Shown one piece after another: positions 33,717 through 42,881 of a stretch of 64,000 nt of DNA. The translations under genes and the position numbers were made by a program. The notes under the pieces are model-generated. The model was not told the origin of the DNA and made no database searches. It saw only the letters and a list, made by a program, of their open reading frames with translations. How positions within the stretch are numbered: the first letter of the stretch is position 1; every line of letters starts with the position of its first letter. Source of the stretch: Pseudothioglobus sp905182815 (GTDB lineage: Bacteria > Pseudomonadota > Gammaproteobacteria > PS1 > Pseudothioglobaceae); assembly GCF_048087625.1 (NCBI RefSeq), contig NZ_CP159805.1:434001-498000 (forward strand), given 5' to 3'.

Positions 33717-34898
33717 ATGAATATTCATGAGTACCAAGCTAAGAAGCTATTGGGTAAATATGGAGTTCCAATTCCCAAGGGTGGCATTGCGCACTCTGCA
33801 ACTGAGGCAATTTACCAAGCCAGTGAGTTGGGGGGGAGCAAGTGGATTGTTAAAGCTCAGGTTCATTCAGGTGCACGTGGAAAAGCTGGCGGCGTAAAGC
33901 TATGTAATAGCCATCAGGAAATTGCTGATTTTTGTCATAATCTTCTTGGTAATAAGCTTGTAACTCTCCAGACTGGTCCAGAGGGAAAAATGGTTTCAAG
34001 TATCTATGTTGAAGAAGCGAGTGATATTGCTAAAGAGCTTTACTTTAGCATTGTTCTTGATAGAGCAACTCAAAAAGTCACTTTAATTGCCTCTACTGAA
34101 GGCGGTATGGACATTGAAAAAGTTGCTAAAGAGACACCAGAAAAAATTTCAAAAATTATGATTGACCCTGCTGTTGGTATGCAACCCTTTCAGGCTCGTC
34201 AGTTAGCTTTTACATTAGATTTACCTAATGAGGTTATTGGCGCTGCCAGTCGAGCAGTTATGAAATGTTATCGTGCGTTTCGTGATACTGACGCTAATTT
34301 ATTAGAGATCAATCCATTAATATTAACAACTGATAATAAGGTTATGGCTATTGATGCGAAGATGACATTTGATGAGAATGCACTTTATCGTAGACCAGAA
34401 ATTCTAGAATTTCGTGATAAAACACAAGAAGATCCTCGTGAAACAAATGCTGCTGAGCATGATTTAAGTTATGTTGGCTTAGATGGAAATATTGGATGCC
34501 TCATTAATGGAGCAGGTCTTGCTATGGCGACAATGGATATGATTCAGCATGCGGGTGGAGAGCCTGCAAATTTTCTAGATATTGGTGGCGGCGCATCTGC
34601 TGAGAGAGTAGCAACATCTATAGAATTAGTATTGTCTGATAAGTCTGTAGAAGCTATCTTGATTAATATTTTTGCTGGAATAAATCGATGTGATTGGGTT
34701 GCCCAAGGTATTGTAGATTTACTAAATAAGCGAGATATTGACATCCCATTAGTTGTTCGTCTATCTGGAACAAATGTTGAAAAGGGACAGAAAATATTAA
34801 AAGATAGTGGTAAAAAAGTTATTACAGCTGACACCTTATCTGATGCAGCACACAAAGTAGTGTCTGCATGGAAGCAAGCAAATGGGAGTAAAAATTAA
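33717..34898 (+). CDS. mtkA: Malate-CoA ligase subunit beta
   Basis: An ATP-grasp subunit of 393 aa in the SucC/MtkA family. It has MNIHEYQAKKLLGKYGVPIPKG, the HSGARGKAGGVKL grasp segment, the LEINPLILT metal site and NIFAGINRCDWVAQG. Succinyl-CoA synthetase beta is the close alternative. The direct linkage to malyl-CoA lyase makes malate the likely substrate, activated to malyl-CoA with ATP and CoA. Confidence 0.88.
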   Translation: MNIHEYQAKKLLGKYGVPIPKGGIAHSATEAIYQASELGGSKWIVKAQVHSGARGKAGGVKLCNSHQEIADFCHNLLGNKLVTLQTGPEGKMVSSIYVEEASDIAKELYFSIVLDRATQKVTLIASTEGGMDIEKVAKETPEKISKIMIDPAVGMQPFQARQLAFTLDLPNEVIGAASRAVMKCYRAFRDTDANLLEINPLILTTDNKVMAIDAKMTFDENALYRRPEILEFRDKTQEDPRETNAAEHDLSYVGLDGNIGCLINGAGLAMATMDMIQHAGGEPANFLDIGGGASAERVATSIELVLSDKSVEAILINIFAGINRCDWVAQGIVDLLNKRDIDIPLVVRLSGTNVEKGQKILKDSGKKVITADTLSDAAHKVVSAWKQANGSKN

Positions 34899-34900
34899 AA

Positions 34901-35788
34901 ATGAGTATTTTTATAGATGAAAAAACTCCGGTTTTAGTTCAAGGTATAACTGGCCGTATTGGCTCTTTTCATACTCAAGAAATGATTGACTATGGCACAA
35001 ACATTGTAGCAGGGGTTACTCCAGGTAAAGGCGGCACAATGCATTTAGGAAAGCCTGTGTTTAATACAGTCGAGGAGGCTGTCTTAGTTACAGGCGCAGA
35101 AGCGAGTATTGTTTTTGTACCGCCAGCTTATGCTGCTGATGGAATTATGGAGGCGGCCGAATCAAATATAAAGTTTTGTGTAAGTATTACTGATGGAATT
35201 CCAACACATGACATGATAAGAGTGAAGCGTTATATTAATAGCGCTCCCCAAGAAAAACGTATGGTTTTAACTGGTCCTAATTGTGCTGGCACGATTAGTC
35301 CAGGAAAATCATTATTAGGTATTATGCCTGGTCATATATATAAACAGGGTAAAGTTGGCTTGATTGGAAGGTCAGGAACTTTAGGTTATGAGGCGGCTTC
35401 TCAAATGAAGGAGCTGGGTATTGGTATTAGCACTGGTGTTGGAATTGGTGGTGATCCAATTAATGGGAGTTCTTTTTTAGAGATCTTAAAATATTTTGAG
35501 AGTGATGATGAAACCGAAGCTATTATGATTATTGGAGAAATTGGGGGGCCTCAGGAGGCTGAGGTAGCTGATTACTTTCAAAACCATATGAACAAACCAA
35601 TGGCGGCTTATATAGCAGGCCTAACAGCCCCCGCTGGACGTACGATGGGACATGCAGGTGCTATTGTTAGCTCAAGTGGTGAAAGTGCGGCTGAGAAGGT
35701 AGTAATTCTTAAAGATGCTGGGATTATGGTTGCATCGAATCCGTCTGATATGGGAACAACAGTCGAAGCGCTCTTAAAAGGTTGCTAG
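34901..35788 (+). CDS. mtkB: Malate-CoA ligase subunit alpha
   Basis: A 295-aa SucD/MtkB-family subunit. It has the CoA-binding Rossmann domain (VLVQGITGRIGSFHTQEM, then TGPNCAGTISPG) and the phosphohistidine His251 in GRTMGHAGAIVSSS. The ending MGTTVEALLKGC, unlike E. coli SucD, resembles malate thiokinases as I recall them. Third gene of the mcl-mtkA-mtkB operon. Confidence 0.88.
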   Translation: MSIFIDEKTPVLVQGITGRIGSFHTQEMIDYGTNIVAGVTPGKGGTMHLGKPVFNTVEEAVLVTGAEASIVFVPPAYAADGIMEAAESNIKFCVSITDGIPTHDMIRVKRYINSAPQEKRMVLTGPNCAGTISPGKSLLGIMPGHIYKQGKVGLIGRSGTLGYEAASQMKELGIGISTGVGIGGDPINGSSFLEILKYFESDDETEAIMIIGEIGGPQEAEVADYFQNHMNKPMAAYIAGLTAPAGRTMGHAGAIVSSSGESAAEKVVILKDAGIMVASNPSDMGTTVEALLKGC

Positions 35789-35863
35789 ATATCTAAATAT
35801 ATTTATCTGATTGAACTATATAATAACTTTATTTAAATTAATACTTTTTATCTAGTATTTAAA

Positions 35864-36463
35864 ATGAAGCGCTCGAATATAATTTATCATCAAGCATCCG
35901 TAACCCGGCAGAGACGTAATAAATTAAACAATCATCGTTCAATTGTTCTTTGGTTTACTGGTCTTTCTGGCTCTGGTAAGTCTACTTTAGCACATGCTTT
36001 AGAAGAAAAATTATTTAAAAAGGGCTGCAGGACTTTTGTATTGGATGGTGACAATGTTCGTTATGGTTTAAATTCTAACCTTGACTTTAGTGAGAAAGGC
36101 AGGACTGAAAATATTCGTAGAATAAGTGAAGTTAGTAAGCTAATGCTGGAATCTGGCTTAATAGTAATGACAGCGTTTATTAGCCCGTTCAATAAAGATC
36201 GAGAGGATGCTAGAAAATTAATTTCCAGTGATGACTTTATAGAAATCTTCTGTAAAGCCAGTCTAGAGGCTTGTGAGGCTAGAGATGTTAAAGGGCTTTA
36301 TAAGCGAGCAAGGGCTGGAGAGATTAAAAACTATACAGGTATTGACTCACCTTATGAAGTTCCAGAAAAACCAGAGTTAATAATTGACACGGATAATCAA
36401 AGTCTAGAAGAGTCAGTATCTATTATTCTTAACTTTTTAGAATTAAATGGAATAGCTAACTAG
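35864..36463 (+). CDS. cysC: Adenylylsulfate kinase
   Basis: Phosphorylates adenosine 5'-phosphosulfate (APS) to PAPS, the universal sulfuryl donor. The P-loop GLSGSGKST is at residues 33-41, followed by DGDNVRYGLNSNLDFS, the ENIRRISEVSKLM helix and the AFISPFNKDRE loop. Length 199 aa, E. coli 201. It stands alone, without cysDN or other assimilation genes, and its stop is 8 nt from a convergent sulfotransferase gene. This suggests that it feeds sulfotransferases rather than, or as well as, cysteine synthesis. Confidence 0.94.
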   Translation: MKRSNIIYHQASVTRQRRNKLNNHRSIVLWFTGLSGSGKSTLAHALEEKLFKKGCRTFVLDGDNVRYGLNSNLDFSEKGRTENIRRISEVSKLMLESGLIVMTAFISPFNKDREDARKLISSDDFIEIFCKASLEACEARDVKGLYKRARAGEIKNYTGIDSPYEVPEKPELIIDTDNQSLEESVSIILNFLELNGIAN

Positions 36464-36471
36464 TTTAACAA

Positions 36472-38292
36472 TTATTTTAAATAAGCTTTAAGGCCATCAA
36501 TCATTGGTTGAATATGCATTTCATAATTTTTCCAAGCCTCAGAGCTTCCTTGGTACATCTTTTCTCTGACTTGTAATGAGCTAGCTGTTTTTACTGCGCG
36601 TTTATTTTTATGGAAGTTTAGACAGTTTTCATCCCAATCTAATTCACAATAATCCAATAATTTCTTGGTTTCTTCTTCTTGATTAGTGGTTAAGTCTTCG
36701 TAGCAAATATCATAAATTTTTCCTGGAAACATTGTGCGCCAATAATCCATCAATTCAGAATACAGGCTATAGTATTTAACTAAATCATCGGTATCGTAAG
36801 AAAATCCATAACCCTTGCCACTCCACTTAGATTTATAAATTGACCAGCATATTGCTCTAGGATCTCTATTTAGATGAATAACTTTTGCCTCAGGAAGTAT
36901 AGAAAAAATTAGACCTATGTGCTGGAAATTTGCTGGCGTTTTATCTGTAATAACATTAGCAGTGGTATTTAAATGATTAAGGGAGTCTAAATATTTTTCA
37001 CGAAGTAACATCAGATTTTTTTTAGAAAGTATTTTTTTATCTTCTGTACTAGAAAGTTTGTTCTCTAATATTGGGTAGTAGAGTTTCATTAAAGTGCTTA
37101 ATTCTCCAGCGCCATAAACATTTTTATGGCTAGAAATAATTTGCTCAACTAGGCTTGTTCCAGATCGGGGCATACCAAGAATAAATATGGGGCGTTTAGC
37201 AGGTGTTTTATATGAAAGTGATTTATTAATGGAGTTTGAGTCTATGGCAAAGATCTCATAGATAATTGAAAATAACTTTTGGGACGTACTAAAAGAATAA
37301 TTTAGTTCTTTTTTGCGTAAGCGATTACCTTCATTAAGATAATTAAAAAACTGATTATTATTTCCTAAATCTTCATTAGCATTTGCTAATGCAAAATTAA
37401 TTGCAATTAGATCAGATTCATTGACATTTTCTTCACTTAGAAGTAATTGCATTTTTACAACTTGCTCTTTACTTAAAGAGTATTGCTTGAATAGACTTAA
37501 ATTATAGTATGCATTTGCATAATTAGGATCGACTGATAAGGCTTTTTCAAAATATTTTATTGCACTATCAGTGCTATTTAATTCTTTTTTAGCAAGTCCA
37601 ATATTATTATAAGCATCAGCAAGTTGTGGGTTAATCGCTAGTGATTTTTGATAATATTTTATTGCATTTTCAAAGTCCCCACTATTTTGAAAAATAACGC
37701 CTCGCTGATTAGCAGCTTCAGCATAATCTGGTTTAATGACTAATGCTTTATCAAAGTTTATGCCAGCTTCAAAATCTTTTTCGAGTAGTTTATTTGCAAG
37801 ACCTAAATTATTAAAAGCTTGAGCAAATTTAGGATTAAACTTTACTGCCAGTTTAAAGTGCTCAATGGCAAGATCATATTTCTTTAGACTTAAAAGTGCA
37901 TTGCCAAGATTATAATGCGCATTTGGATAAGTAATTTTGATATTAATAGCATTTTTATAGCATTCAATAGCCTCTTCAATTTGATTAAGCTCACTAAGAG
38001 TGACTCCAAGGTTATAATGAACTTCCGCATAGTTACGGTTTAGGGATAAGGCTTGTTTAAATTTTTTAACGGCTATATCGAGCTGGCCGATTGATTTATA
38101 AAAAGAGCCACTAACATTAAATAATAAAGGCGATAAAGGGTAGTCCTTGAGTAATTCCTTCAGTTCAATAATTGCCTCATTTTTTTTTCCGCTTGAAAAA
38201 GTATCAATTATTGATTGAATAATTTCTCTAGGTGGGCCTTGCTTATTTTTAATATTTGTAAGGTTATTAAGAGTTTTTTTTTGTTTCTTCAT
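36472..38292 (-). CDS. TPR-repeat sulfotransferase (second paralogue)
   Basis: A 606-aa two-part protein. Residues about 20-290 hold some seven tetratricopeptide repeats of 34 residues (YAEVHYNLG, ADAYNNIG and similar). Residues about 365-600 are a PAPS-dependent sulfotransferase: 5'-phosphosulfate loop FILGMPRSGTSLVEQI near 371 and 3'-phosphate motif VIHLNRDPRAICWSIY near 470. No signal peptide is present. The acceptor is unknown; TPRs suggest protein or peptide recognition. The C-terminal 40 residues are nearly the same as those of the upstream paralogue. Last gene of the four-gene TPR cluster, 45 nt after the GT41 gene. Confidence 0.88.
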   Translation of the reverse strand: MKKQKKTLNNLTNIKNKQGPPREIIQSIIDTFSSGKKNEAIIELKELLKDYPLSPLLFNVSGSFYKSIGQLDIAVKKFKQALSLNRNYAEVHYNLGVTLSELNQIEEAIECYKNAINIKITYPNAHYNLGNALLSLKKYDLAIEHFKLAVKFNPKFAQAFNNLGLANKLLEKDFEAGINFDKALVIKPDYAEAANQRGVIFQNSGDFENAIKYYQKSLAINPQLADAYNNIGLAKKELNSTDSAIKYFEKALSVDPNYANAYYNLSLFKQYSLSKEQVVKMQLLLSEENVNESDLIAINFALANANEDLGNNNQFFNYLNEGNRLRKKELNYSFSTSQKLFSIIYEIFAIDSNSINKSLSYKTPAKRPIFILGMPRSGTSLVEQIISSHKNVYGAGELSTLMKLYYPILENKLSSTEDKKILSKKNLMLLREKYLDSLNHLNTTANVITDKTPANFQHIGLIFSILPEAKVIHLNRDPRAICWSIYKSKWSGKGYGFSYDTDDLVKYYSLYSELMDYWRTMFPGKIYDICYEDLTTNQEEETKKLLDYCELDWDENCLNFHKNKRAVKTASSLQVREKMYQGSSEAWKNYEMHIQPMIDGLKAYLK

Positions 38293-38337
38293 TTTGAGTC
38301 TAGGTGAGGTTTAAAAATAAATATAATCCGACTCTAA

Positions 38338-40809
38338 TTATTGTTGAGATTGATCATAGATATCCAAATAAACACTCTCAAGTTGCTTTGTAAATAATTG
38401 AGCATTATACAATGAAGAGGTAAGTAAATTTTTCTTCAGCTTATCTTTAATATCTTTTAATTTCTCTGAATCTGTTGCTAATTTAATCGCAAGCGATTCA
38501 TAATGATCTTGAGTAGTTGTAATCAACTCTGGTAAGCCAACACTCTGAAGTAGGGATGATGAAACTCTAGCTGTGAATGAATCTCCAATATAAGTCAATA
38601 CTGGCAAGCCAACCCTAAGGGCGTCACTACAAGAAGTGTGAGAGGCAAAAGGGAAGGTATCAATAAATAAATCAGCCAACTGAATTCTATTTAAATGATC
38701 TTTCTTAAGAGTTAAGCGAGGAGCAAAAAACAATCGATTTTCATTAATACCATAATTTTTTGCTTCTTTCTTCAAATTATTCATTGCAATAGTGTTCCCA
38801 TCAGGAAGCCATAGAATAGAGCTATTAACCTTAGATAAAATAGCCATCCAACTTTTAAAAACAATGGGATTAATTTTATAATAATTATTAAAACAACAAA
38901 ATACAAAACTTTCACTTGGTAAGCCTACATCTTTTTTGGTTAGTTTGTTTTTTGAAACTCCAATTTTTGTATCATTCGCCATATAGCAATTTGGTAAGTA
39001 AGCAATTTTTTCAGAATAATTTATTTGTTGGTCTTTGGGGATAACTATTTTATCTGCAATCAAATAATCTATAAAATTTGATCCCATTGTATATGTGTAT
39101 CCTAAATACCCTGCCTGAATTGGTGCTAAGTACATGGAGAAAATTCTCGCTCTATTATTTGCAGAAAATCCTCCTAAGTCAATTGCAATATCAATTTCTA
39201 AAGATCTTGATAACGTTACAATATCTTTATCTGACATCATCTGAACATCATAAAAATTATCAACTCCCGCCTTAATTCGAAGATTCATTTCATCCAGAGT
39301 ATTAGGACCAAAAGAAAATGCATAAATTTCAAATTGACTTCTATCATGAAGCTCGTAAAGTTCAGCGGACAAATCAGACACTGGATGCTCTCTAAAATCC
39401 GCAGAAAAATAACCTATTCGAATTTTTGTATGATTTGAATAGTTATTTATTTTTGATAAAGCATTATTGGTTGGAATATAATTTTTAGAATAAGTTTGAG
39501 AATTTTTTAGCTGAATTTGCGAATCACCAGTCAGAGAAGACAAAGAAAATGGGTCAATAACCATTTCATTATGATTTATTTTTTGTATTAACTCCTCAAG
39601 ATCTTTAGAAAAATTATCCCAAATACACAATTGCATTCTTGTATGAAATAAATTTCCAAAGTTACAATCTATTCCTGGCTTGAGATTAAGAGAAAACTCG
39701 TAATTCAATACTGCTTGATCTAGTCGATTGAGATCGAACATAAGATTTCCAAGATTGAAGTAAACCTCTGCAAAATCTGGATTAATGGAAAGTGCCTTCA
39801 TATAGCTTTTAAGTGCTTTATCAACTTGCCCAACCTTATTAAGTCCAATCCCAAGACTATTATGAGCCTGGGCAAAATCAGGCATTATATAAATGGCTTT
39901 CTCAAAACTTTCAATAGATGCATCGAGGTCACCAAGTTGCATAAATATTAAACCAATATTATAATATAATTCGGCATGATCTTGCTTGTTTAAAAGTGCC
40001 TTCTGATAGCATTCAATTGCCTCATCTAATAGACCCATATCTTGCAAAATATTTCCTAGTTTATAATGAGCATCAGCAAAGTTAGGATTAATTGCTACTA
40101 GATTTTTATAACAATTTATGGCTTTATTAGGTTGATTTAGTTCTTTATAGACATTACCAAGATTATTGTAAGCTTCAGCAAATTCTGGCATTATTCTTAT
40201 TGCATTCTTAAAATATTTTAAGGCGGAATCTATTTCATTAATCTCTTGAAATATTACTCCTAAATTATTATGTAATTCTGCAAAATCTGGTTTAATTATT
40301 AATACTTTCTCATAGCTTATGATTGCCGATTCAATATTATCGAGGTCTTGGAATATTTTGCCTAGACTGTAATGAGCTTCAAAATAATCAGGATTTATTT
40401 CTATTGCCTTTCTAAAACTCATAATAGCATTATCAAATTGACCTAGCTCTTTAAAGACATTTCCTACGTTATTATGCGCCTCAGCATAATCAGGCATTAT
40501 AGAAAGAGCCCTCTCAAAACTTTTAACAGAGGCATTCAGCTTACCTAGATCTTGCAATACACCTCCGAGATTATAATGCGCTTTATAATAATTAGGATCA
40601 ATGATTACTGCCTTTTCATAATGTTCAGCGGCAGTCTCTAGTTGTCTAAGCCCTTGATAACATATGCCACTTAGATTAAATAATAAAGATTCATCTGGGT
40701 ATTTTTGGCTTAGAATAGTAGTTTTTTCTAATGCTTGTTGAAATTTTCCAATAGAAATAATTGAAACTACAGATTCAATTTGCTTTTTTGAAGGACCTAC
40801 ATTACCCAT
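38338..40809 (-). CDS. TPR-repeat GT41 glycosyltransferase, O-GlcNAc transferase-like
   Basis: An 823-aa protein with about ten TPRs (residues 35-385) and a C-terminal GT41 catalytic region (about 455-820). Features shared with eukaryotic OGT include GYFSADFREHPVS with the catalytic-region His, APIQAGYLGYTYTMGS, CCFNNYYKINP with the UDP-contacting Lys, QLADLFIDTFPFASHTSCSDAL, and the LPELI...DHYESLAIKL segment. GT41 enzymes attach GlcNAc or another sugar from a nucleotide donor to Ser/Thr of proteins; donor and targets here are unknown. It overlaps the upstream sulfotransferase gene by 1 nt, so expression is coupled. No membrane segment seen. Confidence 0.9.
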   Translation of the reverse strand: MGNVGPSKKQIESVVSIISIGKFQQALEKTTILSQKYPDESLLFNLSGICYQGLRQLETAAEHYEKAVIIDPNYYKAHYNLGGVLQDLGKLNASVKSFERALSIMPDYAEAHNNVGNVFKELGQFDNAIMSFRKAIEINPDYFEAHYSLGKIFQDLDNIESAIISYEKVLIIKPDFAELHNNLGVIFQEINEIDSALKYFKNAIRIMPEFAEAYNNLGNVYKELNQPNKAINCYKNLVAINPNFADAHYKLGNILQDMGLLDEAIECYQKALLNKQDHAELYYNIGLIFMQLGDLDASIESFEKAIYIMPDFAQAHNSLGIGLNKVGQVDKALKSYMKALSINPDFAEVYFNLGNLMFDLNRLDQAVLNYEFSLNLKPGIDCNFGNLFHTRMQLCIWDNFSKDLEELIQKINHNEMVIDPFSLSSLTGDSQIQLKNSQTYSKNYIPTNNALSKINNYSNHTKIRIGYFSADFREHPVSDLSAELYELHDRSQFEIYAFSFGPNTLDEMNLRIKAGVDNFYDVQMMSDKDIVTLSRSLEIDIAIDLGGFSANNRARIFSMYLAPIQAGYLGYTYTMGSNFIDYLIADKIVIPKDQQINYSEKIAYLPNCYMANDTKIGVSKNKLTKKDVGLPSESFVFCCFNNYYKINPIVFKSWMAILSKVNSSILWLPDGNTIAMNNLKKEAKNYGINENRLFFAPRLTLKKDHLNRIQLADLFIDTFPFASHTSCSDALRVGLPVLTYIGDSFTARVSSSLLQSVGLPELITTTQDHYESLAIKLATDSEKLKDIKDKLKKNLLTSSLYNAQLFTKQLESVYLDIYDQSQQ

Positions 40810-42872
40810 TATGATGAGTAATCAAGTGAGTTGATAAGTGGCTTTAACTGGACCTCATATTTTTTCCAGACCTCAGAGCTGCCCTGGTACATTTTTTCTT
40901 TAACTTGTAATGAGCTGGCTGTTTTTACAGCTCGCTTATTAGTATAAAAGTTCAGACAGCTCTCATCCCAATCTAATTCACAATATTTTAATAATTTTCT
41001 GGTTTCCTCTTCTTGACTTGTTGTTAGGTTTTCATAACTAATATCATATATTTGATTGGGAAACGATTCATGCCAAAAAGCCATTAATTCAGTATAGGAT
41101 TTATAAAAGAGTGCTAAATCTTGCATATTATATGGAAAGCCTATTTTTTTATCAGGAAAATAACGCTGATAGTTTGACCAGCAAATTGCCATAGCATCCC
41201 TTTTAAGATGAATAATCTTTGCCTCTGGAAATGCACTTAAGATAAACCCTATATGTTCGAAATTTTGAGGCATTTTGTCAGTAATAATTCTTTCGGAGGT
41301 ATTAAGGTTGGATAGGATTTTTAAGTATCCAAGTCGGACTGACATAAAGTTTTTTTCTGAAAGGACATTGTGGTTTAATAAATAATCATTCGTTATTGGT
41401 GTAATCAGATTACCTAAGGCAGTAAGTTCACCTGCACCATGAACTTCATGATGACTGGAAATAATTTGCTCAACTAGAGTGGTTCCAGAACGAGGCATGC
41501 CAACAATAAAAATTGGTTTAATGGATAGTGGCTCATAGCTCGATGTTTCTTTAATAGACGATATAAAAAGCTTTCTATGTACTGAATGATTTTTTAGATC
41601 CTTATCAACAGAATAATTCAATTCTTCTTTACGCAGTTGATTTCCTTCATTTAATACTTTAAATAATTCATCTTTCTCATCTAAGTCTGTGTATGCTTTC
41701 GCTAAAGCAAAGCATAAGTTAATTCGATCCGATCGACTAAGATTATTAGCAGATAAGAGAGACTGCATTTTAATAAGCTGTGTATCACCTTTTTTATAAT
41801 TCTTCATTAAGGCTAGATTTCGGTGAAAATCAGCATTATCATGATCAATAGCTAAAGCATGAATATAGCTATTAAACGCATCATCAAATTGACCTAATTG
41901 TTGAAGAATGTTACCTATATTGTTATATGCGTCCGCATAGTCTGGATTAATTAGGAGTGCCTGTTTATAGGAATTTAGTGCTTCATCACTTTTTCCAAGT
42001 TGGTAAAAAGTAACACCTAGATTGAAGTACGCCTCATCATAGCTTGGATTAATTGCTAGAGCCAGTTCATAAAAATTAACTGCCTTATGAAATTGAGTAA
42101 GTTTATTAAGGGTAACACCAAGGTTGTTATGCGCCTCAGCATTCTCAGGATTAATAGCTATTACTTTTTCATAACATTTAATTGCTTCATCTAATTGGCC
42201 CGTTTCGTGGTAAATAATTCCTATATTATTATGCACATCAGCATAGTTCGGATTAATGGACAGTGCCTGTTGGTAAGAATTAAGCGCCTCATCAGTCTGT
42301 CCGAGTAAATTGAGGGTATTGCCAAGGTTATTGAGGACCTCAACGTAATCTGGCTGAATGGCTAATGCTTTCTCATAGCACTTGGTTGCCTCATCCAGTT
42401 GCCCCAGTTCATGGAGGGTAGTACCTAAATTGTTATGCGCCTCTGCATAGCCTGGCTGAAGATTTATTGCTTCCTCATATGACTTAACTGCATCTTCCAT
42501 TTGTCCAAGCTCTTTATAAATAATACCCAAGTTATTATGTGCTTTAAAATAGCTTTTTTGAAGATCTAATGTGACTTGATAGCTATTAATTGCAGCTTTC
42601 AGTTGATTGAGCTCTTGTAGCGTTAGACCAAGATTATAATGAGCATCAGCGAAGTCGGGCTGAATTACTACAGCACTCTCAAAAGATTTTACCGCTAACT
42701 CTAGCTGACTCGCTGCCTTATAAAAAACACCACTGATATTGTAAAGTAATGCTTCGTTAGGATGCTGACCAATTAAAGCTTGAACGGCATCCTGTGCCTC
42801 ACTTGAATGTCCAGAAGAATAAAGCTCAATAATAGAATTAATTTTAATATTTAAATCAGTAGGTGCATTCAT
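40809..42872 (-). CDS. TPR-repeat sulfotransferase (first paralogue)
   Basis: A 687-aa protein with about ten TPRs (residues 35-370; repeats such as AEAHNNLG and ADAYNNIG at 34-residue spacing) and a sulfotransferase domain (about 450-680). PAPS motifs are FIVGMPRSGTTLVEQI near 458 and IIHLKRDAMAICWSNY near 555. Downstream LLKYCELDWDESCLNF and KTASSLQVKEKMYQGS are shared with the other paralogue. The acceptor is unknown. It is 9 nt after the TPR-only gene, and its stop overlaps the GT41 start by 1 nt. Confidence 0.88.
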   Translation of the reverse strand: MNAPTDLNIKINSIIELYSSGHSSEAQDAVQALIGQHPNEALLYNISGVFYKAASQLELAVKSFESAVVIQPDFADAHYNLGLTLQELNQLKAAINSYQVTLDLQKSYFKAHNNLGIIYKELGQMEDAVKSYEEAINLQPGYAEAHNNLGTTLHELGQLDEATKCYEKALAIQPDYVEVLNNLGNTLNLLGQTDEALNSYQQALSINPNYADVHNNIGIIYHETGQLDEAIKCYEKVIAINPENAEAHNNLGVTLNKLTQFHKAVNFYELALAINPSYDEAYFNLGVTFYQLGKSDEALNSYKQALLINPDYADAYNNIGNILQQLGQFDDAFNSYIHALAIDHDNADFHRNLALMKNYKKGDTQLIKMQSLLSANNLSRSDRINLCFALAKAYTDLDEKDELFKVLNEGNQLRKEELNYSVDKDLKNHSVHRKLFISSIKETSSYEPLSIKPIFIVGMPRSGTTLVEQIISSHHEVHGAGELTALGNLITPITNDYLLNHNVLSEKNFMSVRLGYLKILSNLNTSERIITDKMPQNFEHIGFILSAFPEAKIIHLKRDAMAICWSNYQRYFPDKKIGFPYNMQDLALFYKSYTELMAFWHESFPNQIYDISYENLTTSQEEETRKLLKYCELDWDESCLNFYTNKRAVKTASSLQVKEKMYQGSSEVWKKYEVQLKPLINSLDYSS

Positions 42873-42881
42873 ATTAAAAAT

